A DNA stretch of 64,000 nucleotides. It comes from Zobellia nedashkovskayae. Lineage in GTDB: Bacteria; Bacteroidota; Bacteroidia; Flavobacteriales; Flavobacteriaceae. The notes beneath the pieces were generated by a model. The model searched no databases. It was not told where the DNA came from and was given only the letters and a program-made list of their open reading frames with translations. Both the position numbers and the translations under genes were made by a program. Shown in pieces: positions 8,399 through 18,308 of this stretch. The stretch covers positions 3,670,685 to 3,734,684 of the forward strand of contig NZ_JADDXR010000002.1 in assembly GCF_015330125.1 (NCBI RefSeq), given 5' to 3'. Each line of letters starts with the position of its first letter. Positions within the stretch are counted from its first letter, which is position 1.

Positions 8399-9565
8399 AT
8401 GAAACGCATTTTTGAAGATACCGCAACGGCTTTTGCCTTGAAAACCGACTCAGAACTTGAGCGAGCTTATTTTTTATTCCGTATGATTGCCAATGAACCT
8501 CTTGTAAGAATTGGTACGGCAATGACGAATTTTGCAATAAAAGCGCATCTTCCTGTGGAAGGGTTAATTAGGGCAACCGTGTTCGATCATTTTTGTGGTG
8601 GTGTAAATGAGAAAGATTGTATGCCGGTTGTTGACAGGATGTATACTAAAAACGTGTGTTCTGTTTTAGATTATTCAGTTGAAGGCAAAGATACCGAAGA
8701 CCCTTTTGATGACGCTATGGCCATGATTTTGACAGTCTTGGATTTTGTTAAAGAAAAAGATGCTATTCCTTTTGCTGTTTTTAAACCTACTGGTTATGGT
8801 AGATTTGCGCTTTTTCAAAAACTGAGTGAAGGAAAAGCATTGACAGAAAAAGAACAGGCAGAGTGGCAAAGAGTAGTGGCTCGTTTTGATAAAACGTGTA
8901 AAAAAGCACATGATTTAGATGTCTCCCTGCTTATTGATGCGGAAGAAAGTTGGATGCAGGGTGCTGCCGATCAACTCGTTGAAGACATGATGCGAAAGTA
9001 TAATAAGAAGAAAGCTATTGTGTTTAATACATTGCAAATGTACCGTTGGGACAGGTTAGATTACTTAAAAGATCTTCAACTACGTGCTAACCGAGACAAT
9101 TTTAGGATTGGAATGAAAGTTGTTCGTGGCGCTTATATGGAGAAAGAAAACGATAGAGCCGAAGAAAATGGGTATAAATCACCTATTTGTGTTTCAAAAC
9201 AAGAAACCGATGAGAATTTTGATAATGCCGTAGCTTATATAGTGAATCATTTAGATACCGTTTCAATATTTTCAGGAACGCATAATGAGGATAGTTCATA
9301 TAAGTTAATGGCTCTTATGGAAGAAAAAGGCATATCGAATAATGATAACCGTGTTTGGTTCGGGCAATTGTATGGCATGAGTGACCATATTTCCTTTAAT
9401 CTTGCGGATAAAGGTTATAATGTGGCTAAGTATTTGCCATTTGGTCCGGTACGGGATGTAATGCCTTATTTAATTCGTCGTGCAGAAGAAAATACCTCTG
9501 TAGCAGGACAGACAACCAGAGAGTTGTCTTTGTTGAAAAAGGAAAGACAGCGAAGAAAAATTTAA
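8399..9565 (+). CDS. proline dehydrogenase
   Basis: This is a monofunctional, FAD-dependent proline dehydrogenase, which oxidises proline to pyrroline-5-carboxylate in the first step of proline catabolism. The TIM-barrel motifs are visible: LLIDAEESW (about 180), KVVRGAYMEKE (about 240), SGTHNEDS (about 298), GQLYGM, and the C-terminal YLPFGPVRDVMPYLIRRAEEN that binds substrate carboxylate through its arginines. The 388-residue length fits the Bacteroidetes single-domain form; the P5C dehydrogenase domain of PutA is absent. A hairpin follows the stop codon. Confidence 0.92.
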   Translation: MKRIFEDTATAFALKTDSELERAYFLFRMIANEPLVRIGTAMTNFAIKAHLPVEGLIRATVFDHFCGGVNEKDCMPVVDRMYTKNVCSVLDYSVEGKDTEDPFDDAMAMILTVLDFVKEKDAIPFAVFKPTGYGRFALFQKLSEGKALTEKEQAEWQRVVARFDKTCKKAHDLDVSLLIDAEESWMQGAADQLVEDMMRKYNKKKAIVFNTLQMYRWDRLDYLKDLQLRANRDNFRIGMKVVRGAYMEKENDRAEENGYKSPICVSKQETDENFDNAVAYIVNHLDTVSIFSGTHNEDSSYKLMALMEEKGISNNDNRVWFGQLYGMSDHISFNLADKGYNVAKYLPFGPVRDVMPYLIRRAEENTSVAGQTTRELSLLKKERQRRKI

Positions 9566-9574
9566 TACAAATGG

Positions 9575-9604
9575 CGTCCAGAACAACAGTTTTGGGCGTT
9601 TTTT
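9575..9604 (+). terminator. rho-independent terminator of proline dehydrogenase gene
   Basis: CGTCCAGAAC pairs with GTTTTGGGCG (two G-T wobbles) across a 4-base loop and runs into a T6 tract. It reaches the stop codon of the convergent gene at 9603. Confidence 0.7.
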
Positions 9605-9983
9605 AATAAGTAATGGATTCTAAAAGAGCTTTTTCTCTACAGTTTTTAATTCTCAGAACAGCTTCTTTATCCTTTAAAGTACCTTCTATTATGTAAGTTT
9701 TACATGGGGTGGTTTTGGTTTCGCTATTTGAGAAATCTACCTCGCCATTTTTTAAGATGTTGATGATATCTAGGGTGTCAATCTTCTTTTCAGAAAATAG
9801 CCTACTTACGTCTTCAGAATAGGACATTTGTTTTGAGCGGATATCCTTAAGCGTCCTACAGTTTGGGAAATAGCAAAATGAAACACCCGTTTCATCTGAT
9901 TTTTTCTTTAAAATAAACGTCAAAAAAACGATTCCGATAGAAAGTCCAATAAGATAAAAACCCAAACGTTTTAAAAAATCCAT
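9603..9983 (-). CDS. DUF4258-like membrane-anchored protein
   Basis: A 126-residue protein with one N-terminal membrane segment (residues about 7-25, LGFYLIGLSIGIVFLTFILKK) and a small exposed domain. CYFPNCRTLKDIRSKQMSYS and the later SETKTTPCKTYIIEG give three spaced cysteines plus one in KNCREK. The pattern matches what I remember of flavobacterial DUF4258 proteins; the role is unknown. It converges with proline dehydrogenase and precedes the alanine-dehydrogenase-like gene's 3' end by 147 bp, so it may be read with it, though I see no direct evidence. Confidence 0.65.
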   Translation of the reverse strand: MDFLKRLGFYLIGLSIGIVFLTFILKKKSDETGVSFCYFPNCRTLKDIRSKQMSYSEDVSRLFSEKKIDTLDIINILKNGEVDFSNSETKTTPCKTYIIEGTLKDKEAVLRIKNCREKALLESITY

Positions 9984-10129
9984 TATCTCTTAACTGAAAT
10001 TAGTGTTCTGTATTTTCGGTTTTTATAGGTATTAGATATAGCCAAAGCAACCTGTTCAAAACGGAGGCAAAAATAGTAATAAACCACCTATTTATGGTAG
10101 GGAAGGTAAATTGATATTGAAATTAACCT

Positions 10130-11329
10130 TTAAAAAATAAGGAAATTGATGTCACTGTACTGTAAATCAAACCATTCACCTACAGATTTGTTGGTTAAAA
10201 TACCATGATACATATAGAGTCCATTTCGTAAACCTTTATCAAAACGCAGTGAATTCTCTAGACCGCCATTTTCGCCCAATTCAAGTAAATAAGGGGTGAA
10301 AATATTACTGATAGAAAGCGTTGCCGTTTTTGGATAGCGAGAAGGGATGTTAGGAACACCGTAGTGTATTACACCAAATTTCTCAATGGTGGGTTTGTTG
10401 TGTGTAGTTACTGTGCTTGTTTCAAAACACCCGCCCATATCTATGCTCACATCAATAATAACGGCGCCTTTTTTCATGTGTTCTACCATGCTGCTGGTGA
10501 CTACTACGGGTGACCGGTCTTTACCGCGGGTAGCACCAATGGCTACATCGCAACGTTTTAAAGATTTTAAAAGGTTTTTAGGCTGAATAGTAGAAGTATA
10601 TACTGTTTGCCTAAGATTGGATTGAATACTACGTAATTTAGAAATTGAATTGTCAAAAATTTTGACATTTGCACCAAGCCCAATGGCGGAGCGAGCAGCG
10701 AATTCTCCTACCGTACCTGCTCCAATAATAACCACTTCAACAGGTGGAACACCGCTTATATTCCCGAACATGAGTCCGTTACCATCATTGGTAGCAGCCA
10801 TGATTTCGGAAGCGATAAGAACGGAAGATATTCCTGCAATTTCACTTAGTGAGCGCACAGCCGGGTATTTACCATCTTCATCACGGATATACTCAAAAGC
10901 AATGGCGGTAATTCGTTTCTTGGCCATCTTTTCAAAATAGGCCTTACTCTGTGTTTTTATTTGTAAAGCTGAAATAATGGCCGTTTGCGGATTCATCATT
11001 TCAAGTTCTGAAAGTGTTGGCGGCTCTACTTTTAGAAGTAGCGGACAGGAAAACACTTTTTTTGTATCTCGGGTTATTTCTCCTCCCGCATTGGTGTATT
11101 CTAAATCTGTATAATGGGCACCTTCTCCGGCTCCGGATTCAATGAGTACACGATGACCGTTAGCAGTTATGGCATTTACCGCATCTGGGGTAAGGCAAAC
11201 ACGTTGTTCTTGATATTGGTTCTCTTTGGGGATGCCAATAAATAGTTCGCCCTTTTGACGAAGAATTTCCAAGGTTTCCTCTTGTGGAAGCAACTGGTGT
11301 TTGCTAAAAGGAGAAGATGGTTGGTTCAT
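10130..11329 (-). CDS. alanine dehydrogenase / transhydrogenase-alpha family protein
   Basis: An NAD-binding enzyme of the AlaDH/PNT family, likely to interconvert alanine and pyruvate, though see the oddity. The N-terminal AlaDH/PNT domain (about 30-165) is followed by a Rossmann domain (about 165-330) with VVIIGAGTVGEFAA. Equivalents of the catalytic Arg and Lys are R43 and K100, and D297 (DVSIDMGGCFETS) is kept. The usual catalytic His of the FTYLHL motif is replaced by Gln (Q123, in ISALQIKTQ). There is also an N-terminal extension of about 28 residues. Databases usually call such Bacteroidetes proteins alanine dehydrogenase; a related oxidoreductase activity is possible. Confidence 0.8.
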   Translation of the reverse strand: MNQPSSPFSKHQLLPQEETLEILRQKGELFIGIPKENQYQEQRVCLTPDAVNAITANGHRVLIESGAGEGAHYTDLEYTNAGGEITRDTKKVFSCPLLLKVEPPTLSELEMMNPQTAIISALQIKTQSKAYFEKMAKKRITAIAFEYIRDEDGKYPAVRSLSEIAGISSVLIASEIMAATNDGNGLMFGNISGVPPVEVVIIGAGTVGEFAARSAIGLGANVKIFDNSISKLRSIQSNLRQTVYTSTIQPKNLLKSLKRCDVAIGATRGKDRSPVVVTSSMVEHMKKGAVIIDVSIDMGGCFETSTVTTHNKPTIEKFGVIHYGVPNIPSRYPKTATLSISNIFTPYLLELGENGGLENSLRFDKGLRNGLYMYHGILTNKSVGEWFDLQYSDINFLIF

Positions 11330-11437
11330 AGTTTTTACTTCTAATCGTACGATACGCGATTAATAGTAAAAATACGACATTTTGTTGAATTTTGGATGAT
11401 ATCATACTTTGCGATATCGTAAAATAAGTAAGGTAAA

Positions 11438-12100
11438 TTAGAATTTAGGTCGAAGCCAGTTGCTACATCTAAGCTGAAATTGCTTAAAGGTATATTCTAT
11501 ATTATCTGTAGATAGCTTGGTGTCTATTTTATCTGATAAGGATTTGTATCCTGAAGAATTTCTGGAGGTTTCTTTAGCAATGAATTTATCTACTTTTTTA
11601 TCAATAGCCTGTGATGCTTGCTTTTTCTTTAAAGCGGTCAATTCTGCCTCCATGGCTTCTAAATCTATTCCGTGCACGTATTTATCCACAAGTTTGAGTC
11701 TTATGAAGTAAACAACGGGTATAACTACCATGCAGACACCTAATAAATATAATATTTCATTTTCATCAATTTTTTTAATATCCTCACTGAGAACACTATA
11801 AAGTTGAAAACTGTACATGGCTATTGGAATTAATAAGGCATGATACCACCATTGTTTACAGGTCGTAAACCATATAGTCAAAAGTGCTAGAGGTACAAAT
11901 TTCCCAATATAAAAATAAAATGCAGTAGATACATCTTTATAGCCGTTATTGGTAAATTCAATCCAAAAAACAGTCCAATTTTCATCTGATTTTAAAGGGA
12001 TGTATTTGTAAAAATAAAATATCAAAGGAGTTATCGCTAAAAAAATAGCTATCAAACCTTCTATAATTAATTTTTTCCGTATTTGATTTTTATCAACCAT
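11438..12100 (-). CDS. four-helix membrane protein, function unknown
   Basis: A protein of about 220 residues with four predicted membrane segments in the first two thirds (LIAIFLAITPLIFYFYKYIP; FVPLALLTIWF; HALLIPIAMYSFQLYSVL; ILYLLGVCMVVIPVVYFIRL) and a Lys/Ser-rich cytoplasmic tail. I choose the ATG at 12100 (MVDKNQIRKK) over one 12 bp upstream because remembered relatives begin there. No enzymatic motif is seen. It is separated from the next upstream gene by a terminator, so it has its own promoter. Confidence 0.68.
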   Translation of the reverse strand: MVDKNQIRKKLIIEGLIAIFLAITPLIFYFYKYIPLKSDENWTVFWIEFTNNGYKDVSTAFYFYIGKFVPLALLTIWFTTCKQWWYHALLIPIAMYSFQLYSVLSEDIKKIDENEILYLLGVCMVVIPVVYFIRLKLVDKYVHGIDLEAMEAELTALKKKQASQAIDKKVDKFIAKETSRNSSGYKSLSDKIDTKLSTDNIEYTFKQFQLRCSNWLRPKF

Positions 12101-12139
12101 AATCAGTACCATAACTCTAAAGATGAGATTATATTGCGT

Positions 12140-12167
12140 AAAAAAAGCACCTTATTAAAGTGCTTTT
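12140..12167 (-). terminator. rho-independent terminator of the small lipoprotein gene
   Basis: AAAAGCAC and GTGCTTTT form an 8-bp stem, and on the minus strand it runs into a T6 tract. It lies just after the 48-residue lipoprotein gene. Confidence 0.75.
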
Positions 12168-12189
12168 CAAATAAAAATAAGATTCTTAA

Positions 12190-12336
12190 TTAATGTCTAC
12201 CGCCATCAATTTCGGCAGTTTTCTTATCGATAGAATTAGTTTCATATAAGCTATCATCTTCAGATGTATTGCTTGAATCACAAGAAACGGCTAATAAAGT
12301 TGCACATGCTAAAAGACCAAATACTAAATTTTTCAT
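12190..12336 (-). CDS. 48-residue lipoprotein
   Basis: A short open frame encoding 48 residues. It begins MKNLVFGLLACATLLAVSCD, a textbook signal peptide with a lipobox (LAVSC, Cys19), followed by an acidic Ser-rich tail that ends in EIDGGRH. It has its own 3' terminator, which supports expression. Small lipoproteins of this kind are common in flavobacteria; no function is known. It is small enough to be missed by gene callers. Confidence 0.7.
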   Translation of the reverse strand: MKNLVFGLLACATLLAVSCDSSNTSEDDSLYETNSIDKKTAEIDGGRH

Positions 12337-12527
12337 TTTGAGGGGTTTTAAATTAAAAATCAATTAGTTATTTCAGCGAAAGTAGGAAAAAAAAGCTTCA
12401 AATGTACGTCTTTAAACGTTAAAACAGAACAACTTAGCCGAGAAACCTTACACTTTAACTAATTTAACAAGTTTTGGACAATAACCTATACTTCAAACAA
12501 TGTTTTTACCTCTTAGTGAAAAGTGTT

Positions 12528-12938
12528 TTAAGAAATTTTAATTTGGCGGGTTTGCATATCTACTACTTCAATGAAAACATTAGTGCTGTTCTCTGGTAGA
12601 AAAGATTTTATTTTTTCTGGCCATTCTATAAAAATCCATACATCCTGATTTAAATAGTCTTCAAAACCCATGTCCAATGCTTCCATTTCATCATTTATGC
12701 GGTAGAAATCAAAATGGTAAGCTAATAGTTGCCCTTCTTTACTTTCGTATTCGTTTACAATACCAAAAGTGGGGCTGTTTCCTGCATTTGCAACGCCAAG
12801 GTGTTTTACTATAGCTTTAATCAATGTGGTTTTGCCGGCACCCATTGGTGCGTGAAATAGGAGTACCTTGCTTTTGGCATTTTCAATTACCTTTTTGGCA
12901 ATTTCACTAATTTCATTTTCGGTGTATATAATATCCAT
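12528..12938 (-). CDS. tsaE: tRNA threonylcarbamoyladenosine biosynthesis ATPase TsaE
   Basis: TsaE is the ATPase that works with TsaB and TsaD to form t6A37 in tRNAs reading ANN codons. The Walker A motif (APMGAGKTTLIK, K36) is clear, followed by NSPTFGIVNEY and HFDFYRI, which are family signatures, and a C-terminal FIEWPEKI. The 136-residue length is normal. It follows porX with a 13-bp gap on the same strand, an arrangement I recall from other Bacteroidetes. Confidence 0.95.
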   Translation of the reverse strand: MDIIYTENEISEIAKKVIENAKSKVLLFHAPMGAGKTTLIKAIVKHLGVANAGNSPTFGIVNEYESKEGQLLAYHFDFYRINDEMEALDMGFEDYLNQDVWIFIEWPEKIKSFLPENSTNVFIEVVDMQTRQIKIS

Positions 12939-12951
12939 AATTAGAGCAATA

Positions 12952-14493
12952 CTATTTTGGTGATAGAACTATGAATGGTATAATCATCTCTTCCAAAGAA
13001 ACCCCGCCGTGCTGGTAGGTGTTCCGGTAATAGTTAACGTAGTGATTGTAGTTGTTGGGATAAGCAAAGAATAGGTCGTTTTTTGCAAATATAAAGGAAC
13101 TACTCATGTTTATACGGGGCAAATGAATCTGGGCAGGGTCTTTGGCTGCCAAAACGTCTTTGTTTTCATAGGTAAGACTTCGTCCTGTTTTATAGCGCAG
13201 ATTAAGGCTCGTATCTTTATCGCCAATTACCTTAGAGGGTTGTTTTACATTAATGGTTCCGTGGTCTGTGGTAATAATTAACTTCATCCCCATTTGTTGC
13301 GCTTGCTGAATAATTTCTAACAAGGGTGAGTTTTTGAACCAACTCTGCGTAAGAGACCTATAAGCTTTATCATTACTAGCCAATTCTTTAATGACTTCCA
13401 TCTCTGTCTTTGAATGTGAAATCATATCCACAAAGTTGTACACGAGTACGGTTAGGTCGTTATCTTTTTGCGATTTAAAGTTCTGAAACAGATTTTTACC
13501 TTGTTTTAAAGAGCTTATTTTATGATATTCCCATTTTAGGTTTAGGCCTAATCTTTTTATTTGTTCGCCTAGAAAATCGGCTTCATGAAGGTTTTTGCCA
13601 CCTTCATCCGTGTCGTTTTTCCACCATTTTGGATACTTTTTCTCCATGGCCATTGGAGTAAGGCCAGAAAAAATAGCGTTACGGGCATACTGCGTAGCGG
13701 TGGGTAAAATGCTGAAATAAGACTCTTCCTTGTTCTTTTTGTAAAAAGAACTTACGGTATCTTCAAAAGCATACCACTGGTCATAACGAAGGTTGTCAAT
13801 AACCAAGAGTAGGGTAGGTCCGTCTTTTAGCTCAGGCTTTACGAGGTCCTTAAATAAGGTATGCGAAAGAACAGGGCCATCCCCGTCAAACCAGCTTTCG
13901 TAGTTTCTTTCCACAAATTTGCCAAAATGGGTATTTGCTTCGGCTTTTTGAGATTCTAGAATTTCGAACATGCTATTGTCTTCAATATCTTCTAGACGTA
14001 GCTCCCAATATATTAGCCTTTTGTAAAGGTCCACCCATTCTTCAACTGAATTCACCATAGATAAATCCATGGCTATCTTCCTGAACTCCTGCTGATAGTT
14101 GGATGTTGTTTTTTCTGAAACGAGACGCGAATGGTCAAGGTTCTTTTTTAAGGATAGAAGAATCTGGTTTGGGTTTACGGGCTTAATTAGGTAATCGGCA
14201 ATTTTGGAGCCAATAGCTTCTTCCATTATAAATTCTTCCTCGCTCTTGGTAATCATTACAACAGGAATGGATGAATCTAATATTTTTATCTCAGCTAAAG
14301 TTTCCAATCCTGATATTCCGGGCATGTTCTCATCCAGAAAAATAATGTCAACTCTGGATTTCTGCAACTCTTCTAATGCTTCTTGTCCACTTTGACAGGT
14401 GATAACATCATAGCCTTTTCCTTGTAAAAATATAATATGTGGTTTGAGTAAATCAATTTCATCATCTACCCATAATATGGAAATCTTATTCAT
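12952..14493 (-). CDS. porX: PorX: response regulator with PglZ domain, T9SS regulator
   Basis: PorX is a Bacteroidetes response regulator that, with the sensor PorY, controls the type IX secretion system and related functions. The receiver domain (residues 1-120) has D10/D11 and the phosphoacceptor D54 (IIFLDENMPG). A helical linker follows. The C-terminal two thirds form a PglZ, alkaline-phosphatase-like domain: LLLVIDNLRYDQW, the nucleophile region PTATQYARNAIFSG and TTDHGTI fit its metal site. The 513-residue length is typical. No porY is adjacent, as is usual. A T9SS-sorted protein at 58014 is one likely beneficiary of the system. Confidence 0.93.
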   Translation of the reverse strand: MNKISILWVDDEIDLLKPHIIFLQGKGYDVITCQSGQEALEELQKSRVDIIFLDENMPGISGLETLAEIKILDSSIPVVMITKSEEEFIMEEAIGSKIADYLIKPVNPNQILLSLKKNLDHSRLVSEKTTSNYQQEFRKIAMDLSMVNSVEEWVDLYKRLIYWELRLEDIEDNSMFEILESQKAEANTHFGKFVERNYESWFDGDGPVLSHTLFKDLVKPELKDGPTLLLVIDNLRYDQWYAFEDTVSSFYKKNKEESYFSILPTATQYARNAIFSGLTPMAMEKKYPKWWKNDTDEGGKNLHEADFLGEQIKRLGLNLKWEYHKISSLKQGKNLFQNFKSQKDNDLTVLVYNFVDMISHSKTEMEVIKELASNDKAYRSLTQSWFKNSPLLEIIQQAQQMGMKLIITTDHGTINVKQPSKVIGDKDTSLNLRYKTGRSLTYENKDVLAAKDPAQIHLPRINMSSSFIFAKNDLFFAYPNNYNHYVNYYRNTYQHGGVSLEEMIIPFIVLSPK

Positions 14494-14638
14494 TTAATAT
14501 ACGTATTGCTTCTATTTTAAAACGGTGAAAAATAACCTTCAAAAAACCGAATGGTCATCAAAATATTCATTTACCGAGTCTATTACTTTGTCTTTTGCCT
14601 AACTTTACCACTGTGAACATTGCAAAGCAACCCTCATT

Positions 14639-15868
14639 TTGATAAACTCAAGAAAACTTAAAATTTTTAATGATCCAATTTACGGATTTATTACTATTCC
14701 GAACGGACTAATATTCGACCTGATTAATCATCCGTATTTTCAGCGTCTACGAAGAATATCTCAAATGGGCTTGTCCTATTTGGTATATCCAGGTGCTCAT
14801 CATACGCGCTTTCATCACGCTCTAGGGTCTATGCATCTTATGCAGAACGCCTTGCAGTTGCTGGAATATAAAGGGGTGGAGGTCAGTGAAGAAGAGAAAG
14901 AAGGGCTATACGTTGCTATTCTTTTACATGATATTGGGCACGGACCTTTTTCACATGCTATGGAGCATAGTATTGTAGAGAGTACTGATCATGAGCATAT
15001 TTCGTTGCAGTTTATGGAGGCTCTAAACGAAATCTTTAACGGAAGATTAACGCTGGCCATTTCAATTTTTAAAGGAGAATATGAAAAGCGATTTTTAAAT
15101 CAGTTAGTATCTAGTCAGTTAGATATGGACCGGTTGGATTATTTAAAACGAGATAGCTTTTATACCGGTGTAGCCGAAGGAAACATCAATTCAGAACGAT
15201 TAATTACCATGCTTAATGTTGTTGATGGTAATTTAGTGGTGGAGGAAAAGGGGATTTACTCTGTAGAAAAGTTTTTGATGGCCAGAAGGTTTATGTACTG
15301 GCAGGTATATTTACATAAAACCGGAATTGTTGCTGAACAACTGTTGATACGTATACTTAAGCGGGCCAAGGAGATTATGCAAGAAGGGCAAATTGTTGTT
15401 TGTAGCAATGCGCTTCGGTATTTTATGGAGCACCGAATTGAAAAGAAGAATTTCAATAAAGAAACGCTAAGTATCTTCTCTAAATTGGACGATGTAGATG
15501 TATTAGCGGCCATAAAATCATGGCAAGACCATACAGATTTTGTATTGTCAACGTTGTGTGAAATGCTTATAAACAGGCAGTTTTTAAAAGTAAAACTTAA
15601 GAACAGCCCAATTGACAAAGCTGTTTTGCAAAAACATATGGACAGGGTTAAAGTAAAACATAATCTGTCTGATCACGAAACGACTTATTTTGTTTTTGAA
15701 GGAAAGATAGAGAATAAGGCATATGACCGTCACCATCAGAACATCAATATATTAAGAAAGAATAAAAAGTTGATTGATGTAGCAAAAGCTTCCGATCAGT
15801 TAAATCTTAAAGCGCTGTCAAAAACGGTGACAAAATATTATATCTGTTATCCCAAAGATTCTGTTTAA
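14639..15868 (+). CDS. HD-domain protein (dNTP triphosphohydrolase-like)
   Basis: A phosphohydrolase of the HD superfamily. Metal ligands are visible at H60 (RFHHALG), H97-D98 (LLHDIGHG) and in [13 protein letters not shown] near residue 160. Relatives act on dNTPs or other nucleotides. The start appears to be TTG at 14639, because the conserved sequence [16 protein letters not shown] begins at residue 6 and no in-frame ATG or GTG lies nearby upstream. It diverges from porX and lies just before lpxD; this neighbourhood is common in Bacteroidetes, though the functional link is unknown. Confidence 0.85.
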   Translation: MINSRKLKIFNDPIYGFITIPNGLIFDLINHPYFQRLRRISQMGLSYLVYPGAHHTRFHHALGSMHLMQNALQLLEYKGVEVSEEEKEGLYVAILLHDIGHGPFSHAMEHSIVESTDHEHISLQFMEALNEIFNGRLTLAISIFKGEYEKRFLNQLVSSQLDMDRLDYLKRDSFYTGVAEGNINSERLITMLNVVDGNLVVEEKGIYSVEKFLMARRFMYWQVYLHKTGIVAEQLLIRILKRAKEIMQEGQIVVCSNALRYFMEHRIEKKNFNKETLSIFSKLDDVDVLAAIKSWQDHTDFVLSTLCEMLINRQFLKVKLKNSPIDKAVLQKHMDRVKVKHNLSDHETTYFVFEGKIENKAYDRHHQNINILRKNKKLIDVAKASDQLNLKALSKTVTKYYICYPKDSV

Positions 15869-15878
15869 CTATTTTTCT

Positions 15879-15886
15879 TACTTTTG
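15879..15886 (+). promoter_or_regulatory. candidate -7 promoter element TACTTTTG for the lpx operon
   Basis: A full TAnnTTTG match ends 5 bp before the preferred lpxD ATG. If used, the transcript would begin at or within a few bases of the start codon and be nearly leaderless. Confidence 0.4.
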
Positions 15887-15891
15887 TGCTC

Positions 15892-16941
15892 ATGGTATTT
15901 ACAGCAGGTCAAATTGCAGGTATTTTAGAAGGTGAATTACTAGGAAATTCCGAGGTTACCGTTCATAAATTGGCCAAAATAGAAGAGGGCGAGGAAGGTA
16001 CTCTGACTTTTTTGGCGAACCCTAAGTATACTTCTCATATTTATTCTACAAAAGCGTCTATTACGATAGTTAATAAAGATTTTGTTCCTGAGCATGAGCT
16101 TAAGACCATTCTTATTAAGGTAGAGGATGCTTACGAGGCTTTTGCAAAAATACTGGAATTTTATAATGAAGTAAAGAACAATAAGAAAGGTATTGAGGAG
16201 CCGGTATTCAAATCGGAAACGGCTACATATGGCACCGATTTTTATCTTGGGGCATTTTCTTACTTAGGTAATAATGTTACTATAGGAGATAATGTAAAAA
16301 TTTATCCCAATGTTTATATTGGCGATAATGTATCCATAGCCAATAACGTAACGATTTTTGCGGGTGCTAAAATTTATTCCGAAACGGTTATCGGAAATAA
16401 CTGCGTTATCAATAGCGGCGTAGTTATTGGTTCTGACGGATTTGGTTTTAGCCCGGATAAAAACGGTGAATATCAAAAAGTACCACAAACCGGTAATGTT
16501 ATTTTAAAAGATAATGTAGACGTAGGTGCCGGTACTACTATAGATAGAGCTACTTTGGGTTCTACAATTTTACACAAAGGCGTAAAGCTAGATAATCACA
16601 TTCAAATAGCGCATAATGTTGAAATTGGCGAGCATACTGTAATAGCGGCCCAAACGGGAATTGCAGGATCTACCAAGATAGGTAGACGGTGTATGATTGG
16701 TGGGCAAGTAGGTATAGTAGGACATATTAAGATTGGCGATAACGTAAAGATACAGGCACAATCCGGTATTGGCCGTAACATTAAAAGCAACGAAGTACTA
16801 CAAGGATCCCCTGCATTAAACTATGGGGATTATAATAAGTCGTACGTTTACTTCAAGAACTTGCCAAAGATTTTGAATAGAATAGACGAATTGGAAAAAA
16901 AATACAGCGATCATTACAAGAATGAAACAGAGAACCATTAA
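15892..16941 (+). CDS. lpxD: UDP-3-O-(3-hydroxyacyl)glucosamine N-acyltransferase
   Basis: LpxD adds the second hydroxyacyl chain in lipid A biosynthesis. It has an N-terminal uridine-binding domain (about 1-100), a left-handed beta-helix built of hexapeptide repeats (about 105-310; many IGDNV-type units) and a C-terminal helix. The catalytic His lies in [11 protein letters not shown] choose ATG 15892 ([15 protein letters not shown]) rather than a GTG 6 bp earlier because relatives begin there. The gene overlaps lpxC-fabZ by 20 bp, showing tight translational coupling in the lipid A operon. Confidence 0.94.
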   Translation: MVFTAGQIAGILEGELLGNSEVTVHKLAKIEEGEEGTLTFLANPKYTSHIYSTKASITIVNKDFVPEHELKTILIKVEDAYEAFAKILEFYNEVKNNKKGIEEPVFKSETATYGTDFYLGAFSYLGNNVTIGDNVKIYPNVYIGDNVSIANNVTIFAGAKIYSETVIGNNCVINSGVVIGSDGFGFSPDKNGEYQKVPQTGNVILKDNVDVGAGTTIDRATLGSTILHKGVKLDNHIQIAHNVEIGEHTVIAAQTGIAGSTKIGRRCMIGGQVGIVGHIKIGDNVKIQAQSGIGRNIKSNEVLQGSPALNYGDYNKSYVYFKNLPKILNRIDELEKKYSDHYKNETENH

Positions 16942-18307
16942 GAAAGAGGTTATTTTAAAAGGCGTTGGCCTCCATACCGGTGCCGAGGTAACCATGAAAT
17001 TTGTTCCCGCACCTGAAAATCACGGGTACGCGTTCAAGAGAGTAGACTTAGAAGGAGAACCGATTATTGAGGCTGATGCCAAATACGTGATCAATACTCA
17101 GAGAGGTACCAACTTGGAAAAAAGGGGGGTTAAGATACAGACTTCAGAGCATGTTTTGGCTGCTTTTGTTGGTCTTGAAATAGATAACGTCCTAGTTGAA
17201 CTGGATGCTCCTGAACCTCCGATCATGGACGGCTCATCAAAATATTTTGTAGAGGCCTTAGAAACTGTTGGTGTTGTAGAACAGGATGCCGAACGTGAAG
17301 AATACATTGTAAAAGATGTTATTTCTTATAAGGATGAAGCAACAGGTAGTGAAATAACTGTTATTCCATCAGATACCTATCAGGTAACGACTATGGTAGA
17401 TTTTGGAACCAAGGTTTTAGGAACCCAAAATGCTACATTAGAGCGGTTATCCGATTTTAAAGGTGAGATTTCCGAAGCACGTACATTTAGTTTTCTTCAT
17501 GAACTTGAAATGCTCCTTGATAGTGGACTTATAAAAGGTGGTGATCTAAATAATGCCATTGTTTATGTGGATAAAGAGATTTCAGAAGAAACCATGCGAA
17601 AGCTAGAAAGCGCATTCGATAAGAAGAAGCTTTCGGTTAAGGCCAATGGTATTTTGGACAACCTTACTTTACATCAACCTAATGAAGCTGCAAGACATAA
17701 ATTATTAGATGTTATTGGTGATGTAGCTTTGGCGGGTACTCGTATAAGAGGTAAAATAATTGCCAATAAGCCAGGTCACTTTGTAAATACGCAGTTTGCA
17801 AAGAAACTGTCTAATATTATAAAATTAGAGAAAAGGAATAAAATTCCACAATACGATTTAAATCAACCGCCTTTGATGGACATCCATCAAATTATGGAAG
17901 TACTTCCTCATAGGCCTCCGTTTTTGTTGATTGACCGTATTTTAGAATTATCCGATACACATGTAGTAGGGATGAAAAATGTGACAATGAATGAAAATTT
18001 CTTCATTGGTCATTTTCCCGGGGCTCCAGTTATGCCAGGTGTTTTGCAAGTTGAAGCCATGGCTCAAACAGGAGGTATCTTAGTTTTAAGTACTGTTCCT
18101 GATCCAGAAAATTATTTGACGTTTTTCATGAAAATGGATAATGTCAAGTTCAAGCAAAAAGTACTTCCAGGTGATACACTAACATTTCACTGTAGCCTTA
18201 TTACGCCAATAAGAAGAGGTATTTGTCATATGCAAGCGTACGCTTATGCCAATAATAAGCTTGTATGTGAGGCAGAATTAATGGCGCAAATAGCTAAAAA
18301 GAAATAG
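16922..18307 (+). CDS. lpxC-fabZ: bifunctional UDP-3-O-acyl-GlcNAc deacetylase / 3-hydroxyacyl-ACP dehydratase
   Basis: This fused protein joins LpxC, the committed zinc deacetylase of lipid A synthesis (residues 1-300), to FabZ, a dehydratase of fatty acid elongation (about 310-461). LpxC zinc ligands are H77 (SEHVLAAF), H259 and D263 (HKLLDVIGD), with catalytic H286. FabZ active residues are H364 and E378 ([22 protein letters not shown]). The fusion is characteristic of Bacteroidetes. It couples hydroxyacyl supply with lipid A flux. lpxA follows after 1 bp. Confidence 0.96.
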   Translation: MKQRTIKKEVILKGVGLHTGAEVTMKFVPAPENHGYAFKRVDLEGEPIIEADAKYVINTQRGTNLEKRGVKIQTSEHVLAAFVGLEIDNVLVELDAPEPPIMDGSSKYFVEALETVGVVEQDAEREEYIVKDVISYKDEATGSEITVIPSDTYQVTTMVDFGTKVLGTQNATLERLSDFKGEISEARTFSFLHELEMLLDSGLIKGGDLNNAIVYVDKEISEETMRKLESAFDKKKLSVKANGILDNLTLHQPNEAARHKLLDVIGDVALAGTRIRGKIIANKPGHFVNTQFAKKLSNIIKLEKRNKIPQYDLNQPPLMDIHQIMEVLPHRPPFLLIDRILELSDTHVVGMKNVTMNENFFIGHFPGAPVMPGVLQVEAMAQTGGILVLSTVPDPENYLTFFMKMDNVKFKQKVLPGDTLTFHCSLITPIRRGICHMQAYAYANNKLVCEAELMAQIAKKK

Positions 18308-18308
18308 A

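Noticed and set aside
15886..15891. GTG at 15886 as the lpxD start
   Set aside because: It overlaps the last base of the -7 element, and family members begin at the downstream ATG.
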